NCBI GenBank assembly: GCA_030745835.1
Contig: JASLNU010000010.1
Span: 14,201-78,200 of the forward strand
Direction: 5' to 3'
Origin: GCA-2687515 sp002687515
Lineage (GTDB): Bacteria; Pseudomonadota; Alphaproteobacteria; Rhodospirillales; UBA2165
DNA: 64,000 bases
Under the pieces are notes generated by a model. It worked only from the letters and a program-made list of their open reading frames with translations, ran no database searches and was not told the DNA's origin. The translations under genes and the position numbers were made by a program. Positions 45,203 through 54,823 of this stretch are shown in pieces. Every line of letters starts with the position of its first letter. Within the stretch, counting starts at the first letter, position 1.

Positions 45203-46816
45203 ATGTCTGATACGGCACACGCGGACGCTCACGGCGATCACCATCACACCCCGAGCGGCTGGAAACGGTGGGTCTATTCCACCAACCATAAGGATATCGG
45301 CACCCTCTATATCGCCATCGCCGTTATTTCGGCGATTGTCGGCGGCGGCATGTCGGGATTGATCCGCATGGAACTGACCTCGCCCGGCATCCAATATATC
45401 GAGGATTTCCAGTTCTATAACATGCTGGTGACGGCGCATGGCTTCGTTATGGTGTTCTTCGTCGTCATGCCCGCCTTGATCGGCGGTTTCGGCAACTGGT
45501 TCGTGCCGCTGATGATCGGCACCCCCGACATGGCCTTCCCGCGCATGAACAATGTCAGCTTCTGGCTGCTGGTAGCTGGCTTGGTGTTGTTGGTCACCTC
45601 GATCTTCATCGCTGGCGGCGTGGGCACCGGCTGGACCGTTTATCCGCCATTGTCCAATGCCGACTTCCATCCCGGCGCGGCCGTCGATTTCGGTATCCTC
45701 AGCCTGCATCTGGCCGGCGCCTCGTCGATCCTCGGCGCAATCAATTTTATCACCACCATCCTCAACATGCGTGCCCCGGGCATGACCCTGCACCGCATGC
45801 CACTGTTCGTATGGGCGATCCTGGTAACCGCGTTCCTGCTGTTGCTGGCCATTCCGGTTCTGGCCGGTGCGCTGACCATGCTGCTGACCGACCGCAATTT
45901 CGGCACCGCCTTCTTCGATCCCTCGGCCGGCGGCGATCCCATATTTTGGCAGCATCTTTTCTGGTTCTTCGGACACCCGGAAGTCTATATCATGATCATT
46001 CCCGCCTTCGGCGTGATCAGCGAGATCGTGTCCACCTTCTCGAAAAAACCGATCTTCGGTTATCTGGGCATGGCCTATGCGATGGCGGCCATCGGCTTTG
46101 TCGGCTTCATCGTCTGGGCGCACCACATGTATACGTCGGGCCTGAACGTCGAAACACGCGCCTATTTTGTCCTCGCCACGATGGTCATCGCGGTGCCCAC
46201 CGGCGTCAAAATCTTCAGTTGGCTGGCGACCATGTGGGGCGGCTCGATCGAATTCAAGACACCGATGCTGTACGCCATGGGCTTCATCTTCCTGTTCGTG
46301 GTCGGCGGCGTCACCGGCATCACATTGTCCAACGCCGGCTCGGACCTGGCCTTCCACGACACCTATTTCGTGGTCGCCCACTTCCACTATGTGCTGTCCA
46401 TCGCGGCGGTCTTCGCCATGTTCGCCGGCTTTTTTTACTGGATCGGCAAGATGTCGGGGCGGCAATATTCGGAAGCCGCCGGCCGGGCGCAGTTCTGGGT
46501 TACCTTTATCGGCGCCAATCTGTTGTTCTTCCCGCAGCACTTCCTCGGCATGGCCGGGATGCCGCGCCGTATTCCAGATTATCCGGACGCCTATGCCGGC
46601 TGGAACATGGTGAGCAGCATCGGCGGTGCCGTTACCCTGATTGGTACGCTGATGTTCTTCTGGATCCTCTACCGGACCTTTACCTCGGGCGAAAAAGCCG
46701 CGGCCAATCCGTGGGGCGAGGGAGCGACGACCCTGGAATGGGCCGTCGATTCGCCGGCGCCGTTCCACACCCATGAGGTGCTGCCGGACGTCGGTTCCCA
46801 GCAGCCGGCCGAATAA
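45203..46816 (+). CDS. coxA: Cytochrome c oxidase subunit I (aa3 type)
   Basis: A 537-residue catalytic subunit with twelve helices. Copper ligand and proton-channel motifs are visible: WFFGHPEVYIMIIPAFG, the HH pair in IVWAHHMYTSG, and the heme ligands in VVAHFHYVLS. It carries heme a and the a3-CuB site. Full length, begins 33 bases after coxB. Confidence 0.98.
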   Translation: MSDTAHADAHGDHHHTPSGWKRWVYSTNHKDIGTLYIAIAVISAIVGGGMSGLIRMELTSPGIQYIEDFQFYNMLVTAHGFVMVFFVVMPALIGGFGNWFVPLMIGTPDMAFPRMNNVSFWLLVAGLVLLVTSIFIAGGVGTGWTVYPPLSNADFHPGAAVDFGILSLHLAGASSILGAINFITTILNMRAPGMTLHRMPLFVWAILVTAFLLLLAIPVLAGALTMLLTDRNFGTAFFDPSAGGDPIFWQHLFWFFGHPEVYIMIIPAFGVISEIVSTFSKKPIFGYLGMAYAMAAIGFVGFIVWAHHMYTSGLNVETRAYFVLATMVIAVPTGVKIFSWLATMWGGSIEFKTPMLYAMGFIFLFVVGGVTGITLSNAGSDLAFHDTYFVVAHFHYVLSIAAVFAMFAGFFYWIGKMSGRQYSEAAGRAQFWVTFIGANLLFFPQHFLGMAGMPRRIPDYPDAYAGWNMVSSIGGAVTLIGTLMFFWILYRTFTSGEKAAANPWGEGATTLEWAVDSPAPFHTHEVLPDVGSQQPAE

Positions 46817-46826
46817 GGGGTTCGGG

Positions 46827-47498
46827 ATGAACGCAGGCAACCGGAATATGGCCCAAGCCGGCACGCGGCGGCGGAGTAGCCCGCCCCGCCGGACCGGAGC
46901 GACGGCCATCGCCCTTGTCGGCCTGGTCGCCGGCATGGGCGCTCTGGTGGCGGCGGCCGAACCGATGTACCGGGCGTTCTGCCAGATAACCGGTTATGGC
47001 GGTGCGACGCGCATCGCCGATGCCGTAAAAGCCGACCCCGAAGCGGCATCCCAGGTGGCGCGATATGTGACCGTGCGCTTCGATGCCAACACCAACCACA
47101 ATCTTCCCTGGCGGTTCCGTCCCGTCCGCAAAGAGATCAAGGTGCGTTTGGGCGAACAAGTGCTGGCCCATTTCGAAGCCACCAACATTTCCGATCGGAC
47201 CATCGTCGGGACCGCCACATTCAACGTGACCCCGTACAAGACGGCGACCTATTTCAACAAGATCGATTGCTTCTGCTTTACCGAACAGGTCTTGCGCCCC
47301 GGTCAAAGCGCGCAAATGCCGGTGACGTTTTTTGTCGATCCCGAGATGCTGAAGGACAAGCATGCCAGGGACGAAAAGACGATCACCCTGTCCTACACCT
47401 TTTACGCCGATCAGGATCAAAGCGCGGCCCAAAGCGCGGCCAAGGCGGACCGGCGCACCGAAATCGAAGCGGGCAAGGCGTCCGATTGGAAGGGATAA
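46827..47498 (+). CDS. ctaG: Cytochrome c oxidase assembly protein CtaG (Cox11)
   Basis: A 223-residue, single-helix copper chaperone that delivers copper to the CuB site of subunit I. The copper-binding motif CFCF is in KIDCFCFTEQ, and MYRAFCQITGYGG follows the membrane helix. ATG at 46827 is chosen because AAGGGG stands six bases upstream and ten bases separate it from the coxA stop; a frame to 46773 overlaps coxA. Confidence 0.96.
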   Translation: MNAGNRNMAQAGTRRRSSPPRRTGATAIALVGLVAGMGALVAAAEPMYRAFCQITGYGGATRIADAVKADPEAASQVARYVTVRFDANTNHNLPWRFRPVRKEIKVRLGEQVLAHFEATNISDRTIVGTATFNVTPYKTATYFNKIDCFCFTEQVLRPGQSAQMPVTFFVDPEMLKDKHARDEKTITLSYTFYADQDQSAAQSAAKADRRTEIEAGKASDWKG

Positions 47499-47584
47499 CG
47501 GACCGGTCCCTCGGGCGCCGGTGGGAATAATTGATCGAAACAGTGAAAGTGACTTAACCTAGCCATTCGTGAGGAATATTAGAT

Positions 47585-48415
47585 ATGGCAAGTGACGCAG
47601 CAAAAACGCATCCGTGGCATCTGGTCGAACCGAGCCCATGGCCGATTATGGGCGGTATCTCCGCCTTTGTCACGGCGGTCGGCGCGATCATCTTCATGCA
47701 TACCGATTTCGCCTGGCTCATGGTGTTGGGCTTTGTCCTGATCCTGATCGTGTTCTGGGGCTGGCTCCGCGACGTGATCGCCGAGGCCGAGGCCGGTACC
47801 TACCATTCGGCGCTGGTGCAAAAGGGCCTGCGTATCGGCATGATCCTGTTCATCACTTCCGAGGTGATGTTCTTCTTTGCCTTCTTCTGGGCTTACTTCC
47901 ATTCCAGCCTGCCGATCCTCAACAACGTGGCCGGCACCTGGCCGAACGGCGATTTGAAGGCCATTGGCGCCAGCGGTATTCCCATGCTGAATACCCTGAT
48001 CCTCTTGAGCTCGAGCGTCACGGTGACCATCGCGCACCACGCGATCCTGGAAAACCGGCGCCCGAAGGCGGTCATGTGGACGGCGATCACCTTCATCCTC
48101 GGCATCATATTCCTGGGCTTCCAGGGGTTCGAATATGGCGAGCTGATCCTTCATTCGTTCAAAATCACGGACGGTATTTATCCGTCGACCTTCTTCATGG
48201 CGACCGGCTTCCACGGCTTCCATGTGCTGCTCGGCACCTGTTTCCTGATCGTCTGCTTCTTCCGCCTGCGCGCCGGGCATTTCAAGCCCGATCAGCATGT
48301 CGGTTTCGAAGCCGCCGCCTGGTATTGGCACTTCGTCGATGTGGTCTGGGTGTTCCTCTACATCAATGTATATTTTTGGGGCGCCTCGTCCTTTGGTCAC
48401 GTTGCGGCGGGCTAA
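47585..48415 (+). CDS. coxC: Cytochrome c oxidase subunit III
   Basis: A 276-residue, seven-helix subunit. Typical features are HPWHLVEPSPWPI at the start, FFFAFFWAYFHSSL, TGFHGFHVLLGT and WYWHFVDVVWVFLY at the end. It completes the three core aa3 oxidase subunits, 86 bases after ctaG. Confidence 0.97.
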   Translation: MASDAAKTHPWHLVEPSPWPIMGGISAFVTAVGAIIFMHTDFAWLMVLGFVLILIVFWGWLRDVIAEAEAGTYHSALVQKGLRIGMILFITSEVMFFFAFFWAYFHSSLPILNNVAGTWPNGDLKAIGASGIPMLNTLILLSSSVTVTIAHHAILENRRPKAVMWTAITFILGIIFLGFQGFEYGELILHSFKITDGIYPSTFFMATGFHGFHVLLGTCFLIVCFFRLRAGHFKPDQHVGFEAAAWYWHFVDVVWVFLYINVYFWGASSFGHVAAG

Positions 48416-48430
48416 GGGACAGTTAAGAGC

Positions 48431-48832
48431 TTGGGCGCATTAGCCTTGGGCGATAAGTCAGAAGAAATCTCGTCGCCCATCCTATTCGCGATCATCGGCC
48501 GCTGCCCGCGTTGCGGGAGCGGCCGGTTGTTTTCCGGCTTCCTGACCGTGCGCGCCGAATGCGATCACTGCGGGCTCGGCCTGACCGGGCATGACGCGGC
48601 GGACGGGCCGGCGGTGTTTATCATCCTGATCGTCGGTTTTATTGTCGGCGGCCTGGCCCTGTGGTTCGAACTGGCCGTTGAACCGCCGACCTGGGTGCAC
48701 ATGGTGCTTTGGCCGCCGGTTATTGCCGTTCTTGCCCTCGGCGCGCTACGCCCGTTCAAGGGCGCCTTCATCGGCGCGCAATACAAGTACCGGGCCGTAG
48801 ACCGCGAATTCCCGCCCGAGGGCGATATTTAA
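48431..48832 (+). CDS. DUF983 family membrane protein
   Basis: A 133-residue protein with an N-terminal zinc ribbon (GRCPRCGSG and AECDHCGLG) followed by two membrane helices, the standard DUF983 layout. It commonly follows coxC in alphaproteobacteria and is presumed to help oxidase biogenesis. The start is a TTG at 48431 with AAGAG just before; no ATG is available. A SURF1 gene, often next, is not present. Confidence 0.85.
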   Translation: MGALALGDKSEEISSPILFAIIGRCPRCGSGRLFSGFLTVRAECDHCGLGLTGHDAADGPAVFIILIVGFIVGGLALWFELAVEPPTWVHMVLWPPVIAVLALGALRPFKGAFIGAQYKYRAVDREFPPEGDI

Positions 48833-48876
48833 TTTCATTGATTTGAACTTCCGCAACCCGTCGGCGGGCTGCAATA

Positions 48877-49467
48877 TCACCGGGGGATATCGCTCAGGAA
48901 CTTGGCGTAGATGGCGTTGATGCCCTGGCTGATGCGGGTGACCGCCTCGCCCACCGTGGCGCCCCTGGTGCCGACCGAGACCGCATAGGGTTTCAATAGG
49001 ATCAGTTTGTCGTCGCGCGACCGTTTCACGCTCAGCTCCAATTCCACATTCACCTTGCCGGCTGCGCCCCGGACCTGTTCGAAACGCCGGATTTTACCGG
49101 ATACGATGAAATCGGGCTCGACGCGCATATCCGGCGTCACCACCGTCGGCGCCGCGTTCGCCGCCCTGAGGTAGGAAACCAATGCGTTCTGCAGCATGAT
49201 CGGCGGCGGCTCCGCCCAAAAATGGTAGTGGTAGGCCCGCACTTCGCGGGCATTGACGCTATCGGTATAGACGATGGCGCGGCTGGCGGTCAGGCCGCTG
49301 GCGATAAAACGGTTCACCTCGACGATACCGGACAGGGTGCCGCCGGCGCCCGCCTTCGGAGCCGCGCCGCCGAGCCGGTAATAATGATCCTCGGGCAAGG
49401 CCGGCTGCGTGCAGGCGGAAAGCAAAACAAGCAAGGCCGCCGCCGAAAGATGGATCATCCGCATCAT
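48877..49467 (-). CDS. ABC-type transport auxiliary lipoprotein (Mla/PqiC-like)
   Basis: A 196-residue lipoprotein with the lipobox LLSAC (Cys 19). The mature part (DHYYRLGG ... GIVEVNRFIASGL ... VSGKIRRFEQ) matches the ABC-transport auxiliary family, which sits in the outer membrane and works with MCE-domain transporters. It is the last gene of the mla-type cluster here, 31 bases downstream of the MlaD-like gene. Confidence 0.88.
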   Translation of the reverse strand: MMRMIHLSAAALLVLLSACTQPALPEDHYYRLGGAAPKAGAGGTLSGIVEVNRFIASGLTASRAIVYTDSVNAREVRAYHYHFWAEPPPIMLQNALVSYLRAANAAPTVVTPDMRVEPDFIVSGKIRRFEQVRGAAGKVNVELELSVKRSRDDKLILLKPYAVSVGTRGATVGEAVTRISQGINAIYAKFLSDIPR

Positions 49468-49498
49468 GTCAGCTCGCTCCTCGGTTCAAGCTCCAGCT

Positions 49499-50518
49499 TC
49501 ATTTTGCCGCCGCCTTGTCGGCGGGCGGTGTGCCGCCGAGCAAAAGCCCCGGATTCTGGCGAATTTGGCGGCTGAATTCCTGCATGTTGCGGCTCGCGCC
49601 TTCCAGGTTCTGATTGATGGCTTCGATATGGCGGGCCACCGACGAGACCGCGTGCCGCATCTCGACGATGGAGCGGTCGACATCCAGCCGGTTGTCGGAA
49701 ACCAAGGTCTCCACATTGCCGAACAATCCGTCCACCCGCTTCAGAAGGGCATCCAGATCCGTTCGCGTCCGGCCAAGCTCGTCGGTCAGGGTTTTCATGT
49801 TGTCGGCGGTGGTCTGCAGATTGCCGACGATCTGATCGAATGCCTCGACATTCCTCTTGCTCAGCATCCGGTTCAACTGTTCGGCGCCGTCATTGAGCCG
49901 GTTCGAAAAATTCTCGATATTATCGACAATGTCCGGCGTTGAGGCGCTGAGGTTCTGTAATATCGATTGCACGTCCTTGGCCACGGCGCCGCCGCTTTCG
50001 CCCATGATCTCGGTAAACCCGCCGACCGCCTTGCTGATTTGCGCGATCATCGGTTTGACATCGGTTTCCGTCAGCTGGCGCACTTCATCGGCCAGGCTGG
50101 AAACCGACTGCAATATATTGGCCGCCTCGACGCTCTCGATGCGCGCGCCGGGCTTCAGCAGATCGGTTTTCTCTCCCGCCTTGAGGTTGATGGTCACCGC
50201 CGCCAAAAGCCCCGAGGATACGATTTCCGCGCGGCTATCGGCCGGCACCTTCCAGCCCTCCTTGACCGAAAAATCGACTTTGAACTTTACCCGGCCATCT
50301 TCCTCCATCGGGCTGACCTGCTCGACCTGGCCGATGTGGAAGCCTTCGTAAAGAACCCGCGTGCCGAACTCGACGCCGGTCACGTTTTTGTAGATCGCAT
50401 AATAATCGTCGGTCGCTCCGGTGCGCCCGGTGAGCGCCGCCACCGACGCCACCAGCCCGATCAGGACGACAAGCACGAAACTGCCGACGATGACATAGTT
50501 CAGGCGGTTGTTTTTCAC
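49499..50518 (-). CDS. mlaD: MCE-domain protein, MlaD family
   Basis: A 339-residue protein with an N-terminal membrane anchor, one MCE domain (about 38-115, GVEFGTRVLYEGFHIGQV) and a long, partly coiled C-terminal region. MlaD-like proteins form a periplasmic lipid-transfer ring on the MlaFE transporter. Starts with GTG at 50516-50518 overlapping the stop of the ATPase gene (GTGA). Confidence 0.92.
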   Translation of the reverse strand: MKNNRLNYVIVGSFVLVVLIGLVASVAALTGRTGATDDYYAIYKNVTGVEFGTRVLYEGFHIGQVEQVSPMEEDGRVKFKVDFSVKEGWKVPADSRAEIVSSGLLAAVTINLKAGEKTDLLKPGARIESVEAANILQSVSSLADEVRQLTETDVKPMIAQISKAVGGFTEIMGESGGAVAKDVQSILQNLSASTPDIVDNIENFSNRLNDGAEQLNRMLSKRNVEAFDQIVGNLQTTADNMKTLTDELGRTRTDLDALLKRVDGLFGNVETLVSDNRLDVDRSIVEMRHAVSSVARHIEAINQNLEGASRNMQEFSRQIRQNPGLLLGGTPPADKAAAK

Positions 50519-51354
50519 AGCGGTGGGCTCTCCTCTACCGCAATGCCGGTCAGGCGCCGAAGATATTCGTCGGCGTCCAGGTTTTCCTCCTCGGTGCGCC
50601 GGTGCAAGATGTTTTGTATGCGCTCGTTATCGCTACCCCGAATTTCGTCAACGGTGCCTGCTTTTAGGATTTGGCCCTGATCGAGAACGGTGATCCGGTC
50701 GGCGATTTTGAAAGCGCTGTCCAGTTCGTGGGTAACGACGACGATGCTCATCTGCAAGGCATCGCGCAGGCGCAGGATCAAATCATCCAGCGCCGACGCC
50801 ACCACCGGATCGAGCCCGGCGCTGGGTTCATCGCAAAACAGGATTTGGGGATCCATGATGATGGCCCGCGCCAGCGCCGCCCGTTTGATCATGCCGCCGG
50901 AAAGCTCGGACGGCATCAGGCCCTCGAACCCGGCGAGATCGACGACTTCAAGCTTCATGCGGGTCATGATTTCCATGGTCGAGTTATCAAGGTTGGTGTG
51001 TTCGGACAATGGCAGCATGATGTTCTCGCCGACGCTCAGGGAACTGAATAAAGCGCCGCCCTGGAAGGCTACGCCGATCTTCTTGGATAGCTCGGCGCGC
51101 GCGACCGTGTTCAGTTTCGATATGTCCTGGCCGAGTATCTCGATGCTGCCCGATGTCGCCATCTCGAGCGCAAGAAGGTGGCGCATCAGGGTGCTTTTGC
51201 CCGATCCGCTGCCGCCCATGATGACCATGATCTCGGCCGGGCGCACGTTGAAATCAACGCCCTTCAGAATCATCCGGTCGCCGTAATGGGTCACCAGATC
51301 CTCGACCTTGATGTCGAATTCTTGGCGATCGTCGGTGGTCATGCTGTCGCTCAT
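50515..51354 (-). CDS. mlaF: ABC transporter ATPase, MlaF family
   Basis: A 279-residue ATPase. Walker A is GGSGSGKST, the signature is ELSGGMIKRAALARA, and Walker B is LFCDEPSAGLDP, all typical of MlaF-type importer/lipid transporters. The ATG at 51352-51354 is chosen, one base after the permease stop; an in-frame start at 51378 would overlap that gene. Confidence 0.94.
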   Translation of the reverse strand: MSDSMTTDDRQEFDIKVEDLVTHYGDRMILKGVDFNVRPAEIMVIMGGSGSGKSTLMRHLLALEMATSGSIEILGQDISKLNTVARAELSKKIGVAFQGGALFSSLSVGENIMLPLSEHTNLDNSTMEIMTRMKLEVVDLAGFEGLMPSELSGGMIKRAALARAIIMDPQILFCDEPSAGLDPVVASALDDLILRLRDALQMSIVVVTHELDSAFKIADRITVLDQGQILKAGTVDEIRGSDNERIQNILHRRTEEENLDADEYLRRLTGIAVEESPPL

Positions 51355-51355
51355 A

Positions 51356-52171
51356 TCAACGTGTCGCGATGAATGCAAAAATCATATCGGTGATGACGAT
51401 GGCCGAAATGGCTTGAACCACGGCGCGCGTGGTGACCCGCCCGACGCCTTCGGCGCCGCCGGTGACCGAAGCCCCGTTGACCACCCCGATCAGGGTGATC
51501 AGCACCGCGAAAATGGCCGACTTGCCGATGCCGTGCCAAAGATCGCCGTTGGACAAGGCATCGATCGTCTGGCTCCAATAGGCGGCCTGGCTGATGCCGA
51601 GGTCGAACGATACGTAGAGGCCGGCCGCGTAAAGCGCCACCATATCGGATAAAAAAGTCAAGGCCGGCAGCATCACCACCATGGCCAGCAGCGCCGGCAC
51701 CACCAGATAACGGACCGGATGGATGCCCATCACGCGCAGGGCATCGATTTCCTGATTGATCTGCATGGTCGAGAGCCGCGCCGCCAGTGCCGAGCCGGAC
51801 CTTCCGGCAACCAGGATGCCGGTGATCAGTGCCGAAAATTCACGCACCACGGACAGCGATATGCCGAAAACCACCTGCGATTCGGCGCCGAAAATGCTCA
51901 GCGTGAAGATGCCCTGGATGGCCAGCATGACGCCGATGGTCGCTGACAGAAGCGCCACGATGGGAATCGCGAAGACGCCGATTTCCATCATCTGCTGGAC
52001 CACGGCGCGCATCCGCACCGGCTGTCCCAGCTTGGCGCCGGCGATCAGCCAATAAAGGCTTTCGCCGACCAGCACCCCCCAATGGCCCATCATCTCGATC
52101 ATCGAAATCGAGCCCCTGCCGACCGCCTCGGTGTGGCGCAGGATCGCCGATCGGGGAGCGCCGTCGTTCAT
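51356..52171 (-). CDS. mlaE: ABC transporter permease, MlaE family
   Basis: A 271-residue inner-membrane permease with the MlaE features VVREFSALITGILVAGRSGS and MQINQEIDALRVMGIHPVRY. It moves lipid across or out of the inner membrane together with MlaF and MlaD. It directly abuts the STAS gene upstream. Confidence 0.94.
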   Translation of the reverse strand: MNDGAPRSAILRHTEAVGRGSISMIEMMGHWGVLVGESLYWLIAGAKLGQPVRMRAVVQQMMEIGVFAIPIVALLSATIGVMLAIQGIFTLSIFGAESQVVFGISLSVVREFSALITGILVAGRSGSALAARLSTMQINQEIDALRVMGIHPVRYLVVPALLAMVVMLPALTFLSDMVALYAAGLYVSFDLGISQAAYWSQTIDALSNGDLWHGIGKSAIFAVLITLIGVVNGASVTGGAEGVGRVTTRAVVQAISAIVITDMIFAFIATR

Positions 52172-52492
52172 TTAGGTTGCGTCTCCGAGGCTGGCATGGA
52201 TGGTGAAAATCTTATCGAGACGCGCCAACTGGATAACCCGCATGGCTTCTTCGCTGACCGATACCAGGGCAAACTCGGTGCCGCTGGCGCGTGCCGACTG
52301 GAACGATTCGACCAACGAGGCGACGCCGGAACTATCGATATAGGTGACCCCGGACATATCCACGAACACCGGTTTTCCCTCGCCGACGCAGTCGAGAAGG
52401 ATGGTGCGCGCCTTGGGCGAGCTTTCCAGGTCAACCTCGCCGCGAAATTCGACGATGGTGTTGCCCTGGTCTTCGCGTATCGAATGTTCCAC
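52172..52492 (-). CDS. STAS-domain protein, anti-sigma factor antagonist type
   Basis: A 106-residue single STAS domain. The phosphorylatable serine motif is in VTYIDSSGVASLVE (residues 53-56), as in SpoIIAA-type antagonists. In canonical mla operons a STAS protein (MlaB) binds the ATPase; here the gene is between mlaE and a phosphatase/kinase fusion, so it may be both: a phosphorylation-controlled MlaB. That is inference from gene order and the DSSG motif. Confidence 0.9.
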   Translation of the reverse strand: MEHSIREDQGNTIVEFRGEVDLESSPKARTILLDCVGEGKPVFVDMSGVTYIDSSGVASLVESFQSARASGTEFALVSVSEEAMRVIQLARLDKIFTIHASLGDAT

Positions 52493-52494
52493 GT

Positions 52495-54249
52495 CTATGC
52501 CTCCATGGATTTCTTAACCATGCGTAATACATTACCGTATTTGCCCTCGGGCTGAAGGTAGCCGACTTCGTCCATAATTTGGCGCATGAAATGGACGCCG
52601 AGCCCGCCCGGCCGGACATCGTCCAGATCGCGCGGCTGGATACTTGCTTCATCCACCGGTTCGGCATAATCGCGCAGGATTATAACCAGTTGATCTTTCT
52701 CCGAACAAATTTCGATATCGATCAATTGGTCGGAATCGCCGCCATAGCCGTGGCGGATAATATTCTGGCAAGCCTCGTCGATGACCAGCACGATATCGGG
52801 CACATCGGTGCCGTCATAGCCGATATCTTCGAAGAATCGCCGCACCGCGTGGCGCGCGTCCCGCAATCGGGCGGCGCGCGCCGGAATGCTGTATTCCAGG
52901 CGCGGATCGACGGTTTGCCCGGGCGCCGTGCCGTCGTCGGCCGCCGCCGCGCCAAGTGGCCGGTCGGGGCGGGAATCGATCCCCAGAATGGTGATGTCGT
53001 CATGCAAATCGCCGCCCCGGTCGAGGCCGGCGACGACGCGTTCGAGCCGGGTCCTGAGATCCGCATCCGCCGTTTCATCCAGTATTTCGCGCACGCCGCC
53101 GGCGCCGAGCATTTCGCCGTTGGCCAGCTTGCCTTCGGTAACACCGTCGCTGAACAGGTAAAGGGCGCCGCCATCAAGGCGGATATCAAACTCGGGATAA
53201 CCATCCTCGGGAATGATGGCGACGGCGATACCGAGCGGCGGCGCCTCGGCCTCGAAGGTTTCGTACATGCCGTCGGGCGTGCGTTTGAGGGGCGGCTCGT
53301 GGCCGGCGTTGGCGATCCGCGCGGTCATCGACTTGGGATCATAGATGCCGCCGACAAGGGTCACGAACATGCCGCGCGTGGCGGTGTCGCAAATCTCCTC
53401 ATTGAGGCGCGCCAGCAACTTTCCCGGGCGGGTTTCGGTCTTGCCCAAGCAGTGATAGAGGCTGGCGGTTTTGGCCATCAGCATGGCCGCGTTGATGCCC
53501 TTGCCCGATACGTCGCCCAGGCAAAATGAAATACGTCCGTCCTCCAACTCGAAGAAATCGTAAAAATCGCCGGAAACCGTGCGCGCCGGAATATTCAAAC
53601 CGAAAACGGGATAGGGCTGTTTCGGACGCGGCGGCAAAAGGCTGCGCTGGATTTCGGCGGCAAGTTCCAATTCGCGCTTGGTTTTTTCCTGCTCGACAAG
53701 TTCGCTGGCCATGCGCGCATTGAGGATGGCCAGCGCGGCGGAACTGCACAATACCTGCAGCAATGTCAGATCGGCGTCGTCGAACAGGCCGTCGCCGCCG
53801 TGCTTGTTGATCAATTCGATGGCGCCGATGCGGTCATCCTTGACACTCAAGGGCGCGCACAGGATGGAGCGGGTGGTAACACCGGTCTTGGCGTCGACCG
53901 AGCCGTCGAAACTGGGATCGGCGGCCACGTCGCGGACGATATCGCCGCGGTTGGTCTGTATGCAGCGGCCGATGATGCCGTGATTGCTGCGCAGGGTCAG
54001 TCCGGTGATGTTGGCGGCGCCGACGCAGCATTGGCAGGTCAACAGGCTGCCGTCTTCTTCGAGGAGAAACAGGGCGCCGCCCTCGGCGTCCAAATACTCG
54101 GTGATGCGTCTGAGCGCGCCCTCTAACGTCAACTCGATATCGAGCGAGCGGGCGAAATCCCGGCCCATGTCGGCCAGCAGTTCCAGCGAATCGGCCAAGC
54201 GCTCGCCATCGCCTGGATCGGTTCCATGTTTGCCAATTTCGCCGCGCAT
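52495..54249 (-). CDS. GAF - PP2C (SpoIIE) phosphatase - HATPase kinase fusion
   Basis: A 584-residue cytoplasmic signalling protein. Residues about 20-185 are a GAF sensor domain, about 215-410 a SpoIIE/PP2C phosphatase (VSGDFYDFF, GDVSGKGINAAM, LFSDGVTEGK, DDITILGI), and about 440-580 an RsbW-like serine kinase (N-box VIDEACQNIIRHGYG, later PGGLGVHFM). Thus it has both dephosphorylating and phosphorylating modules for the STAS protein encoded two bases downstream. The following mla genes are in the same direction and tightly spaced. Confidence 0.93.
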   Translation of the reverse strand: MRGEIGKHGTDPGDGERLADSLELLADMGRDFARSLDIELTLEGALRRITEYLDAEGGALFLLEEDGSLLTCQCCVGAANITGLTLRSNHGIIGRCIQTNRGDIVRDVAADPSFDGSVDAKTGVTTRSILCAPLSVKDDRIGAIELINKHGGDGLFDDADLTLLQVLCSSAALAILNARMASELVEQEKTKRELELAAEIQRSLLPPRPKQPYPVFGLNIPARTVSGDFYDFFELEDGRISFCLGDVSGKGINAAMLMAKTASLYHCLGKTETRPGKLLARLNEEICDTATRGMFVTLVGGIYDPKSMTARIANAGHEPPLKRTPDGMYETFEAEAPPLGIAVAIIPEDGYPEFDIRLDGGALYLFSDGVTEGKLANGEMLGAGGVREILDETADADLRTRLERVVAGLDRGGDLHDDITILGIDSRPDRPLGAAAADDGTAPGQTVDPRLEYSIPARAARLRDARHAVRRFFEDIGYDGTDVPDIVLVIDEACQNIIRHGYGGDSDQLIDIEICSEKDQLVIILRDYAEPVDEASIQPRDLDDVRPGGLGVHFMRQIMDEVGYLQPEGKYGNVLRMVKKSMEA

Positions 54250-54322
54250 CCGGCAACTATGCCGGTTTTCGACTCCTGCTGCAAATTCAACGGCTTCGCA
54301 TCAAGGCGCGGTTGCAGGGCGG

Positions 54323-54823
54323 TTAATCGATGGCACTTCCATGGCGCAACTTGTAGGCCGGCGTCAGGTCGTCCGATGCCGCCTGGTAGGCCACCGAAAA
54401 GTCGGACAAGGCGGCGATGGCGCGGGCGGTATCCCGGTCCTCGGCCAGCTCGAACTCGTTGATGCCCGAGCGCGCCATGAAGAACATCTGGTCCTCGATG
54501 ACATCGCCGACGGCGCGCAAATCCTTCCGGAAGCCGTACCGGTCCCTTAAGATGCGCGCGTGCGAATAGGAACGGCCGTCGGCAATGGCCGGAAATTCGA
54601 GGGCGACCAAATCGAAGCGCCCCAGATCAGGTTCGATCAGAGCCGGCGGCTGGTCGCTCCGCATGCGGATGCCGAGCGGACCGTTATGGGCGGCGAGGTC
54701 GGTATCATTGGACCGCCAGCGGGCGAAATCGATAATCACCGGGCGATCACCCAACGGACCGTCGTTATCGCCAAGATAGGTCCACGCATCATCGGCAACG
54801 GCGCCGTCCTTAATCAGGGTCAT
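54323..54823 (-). CDS. DUF934 family protein, sulfite-reduction associated
   Basis: A 166-residue protein with the DUF934 signature (FDLVALEFPAIADGRSYSHA ... LRDRYGFRKDLRAVGDV). It commonly accompanies cysI in alphaproteobacteria and is thought to act in sulfite reduction. The ATG overlaps the cysI stop by 14 bases. Confidence 0.92.
   Translation of the reverse strand: MTLIKDGAVADDAWTYLGDNDGPLGDRPVIIDFARWRSNDTDLAAHNGPLGIRMRSDQPPALIEPDLGRFDLVALEFPAIADGRSYSHARILRDRYGFRKDLRAVGDVIEDQMFFMARSGINEFELAEDRDTARAIAALSDFSVAYQAASDDLTPAYKLRHGSAID

Noticed and set aside
45179..46936. A 585-codon open frame antisense to coxA
   Set aside because: It is a codon-bias shadow of a strongly conserved oxidase subunit; the translated composition is not protein-like.
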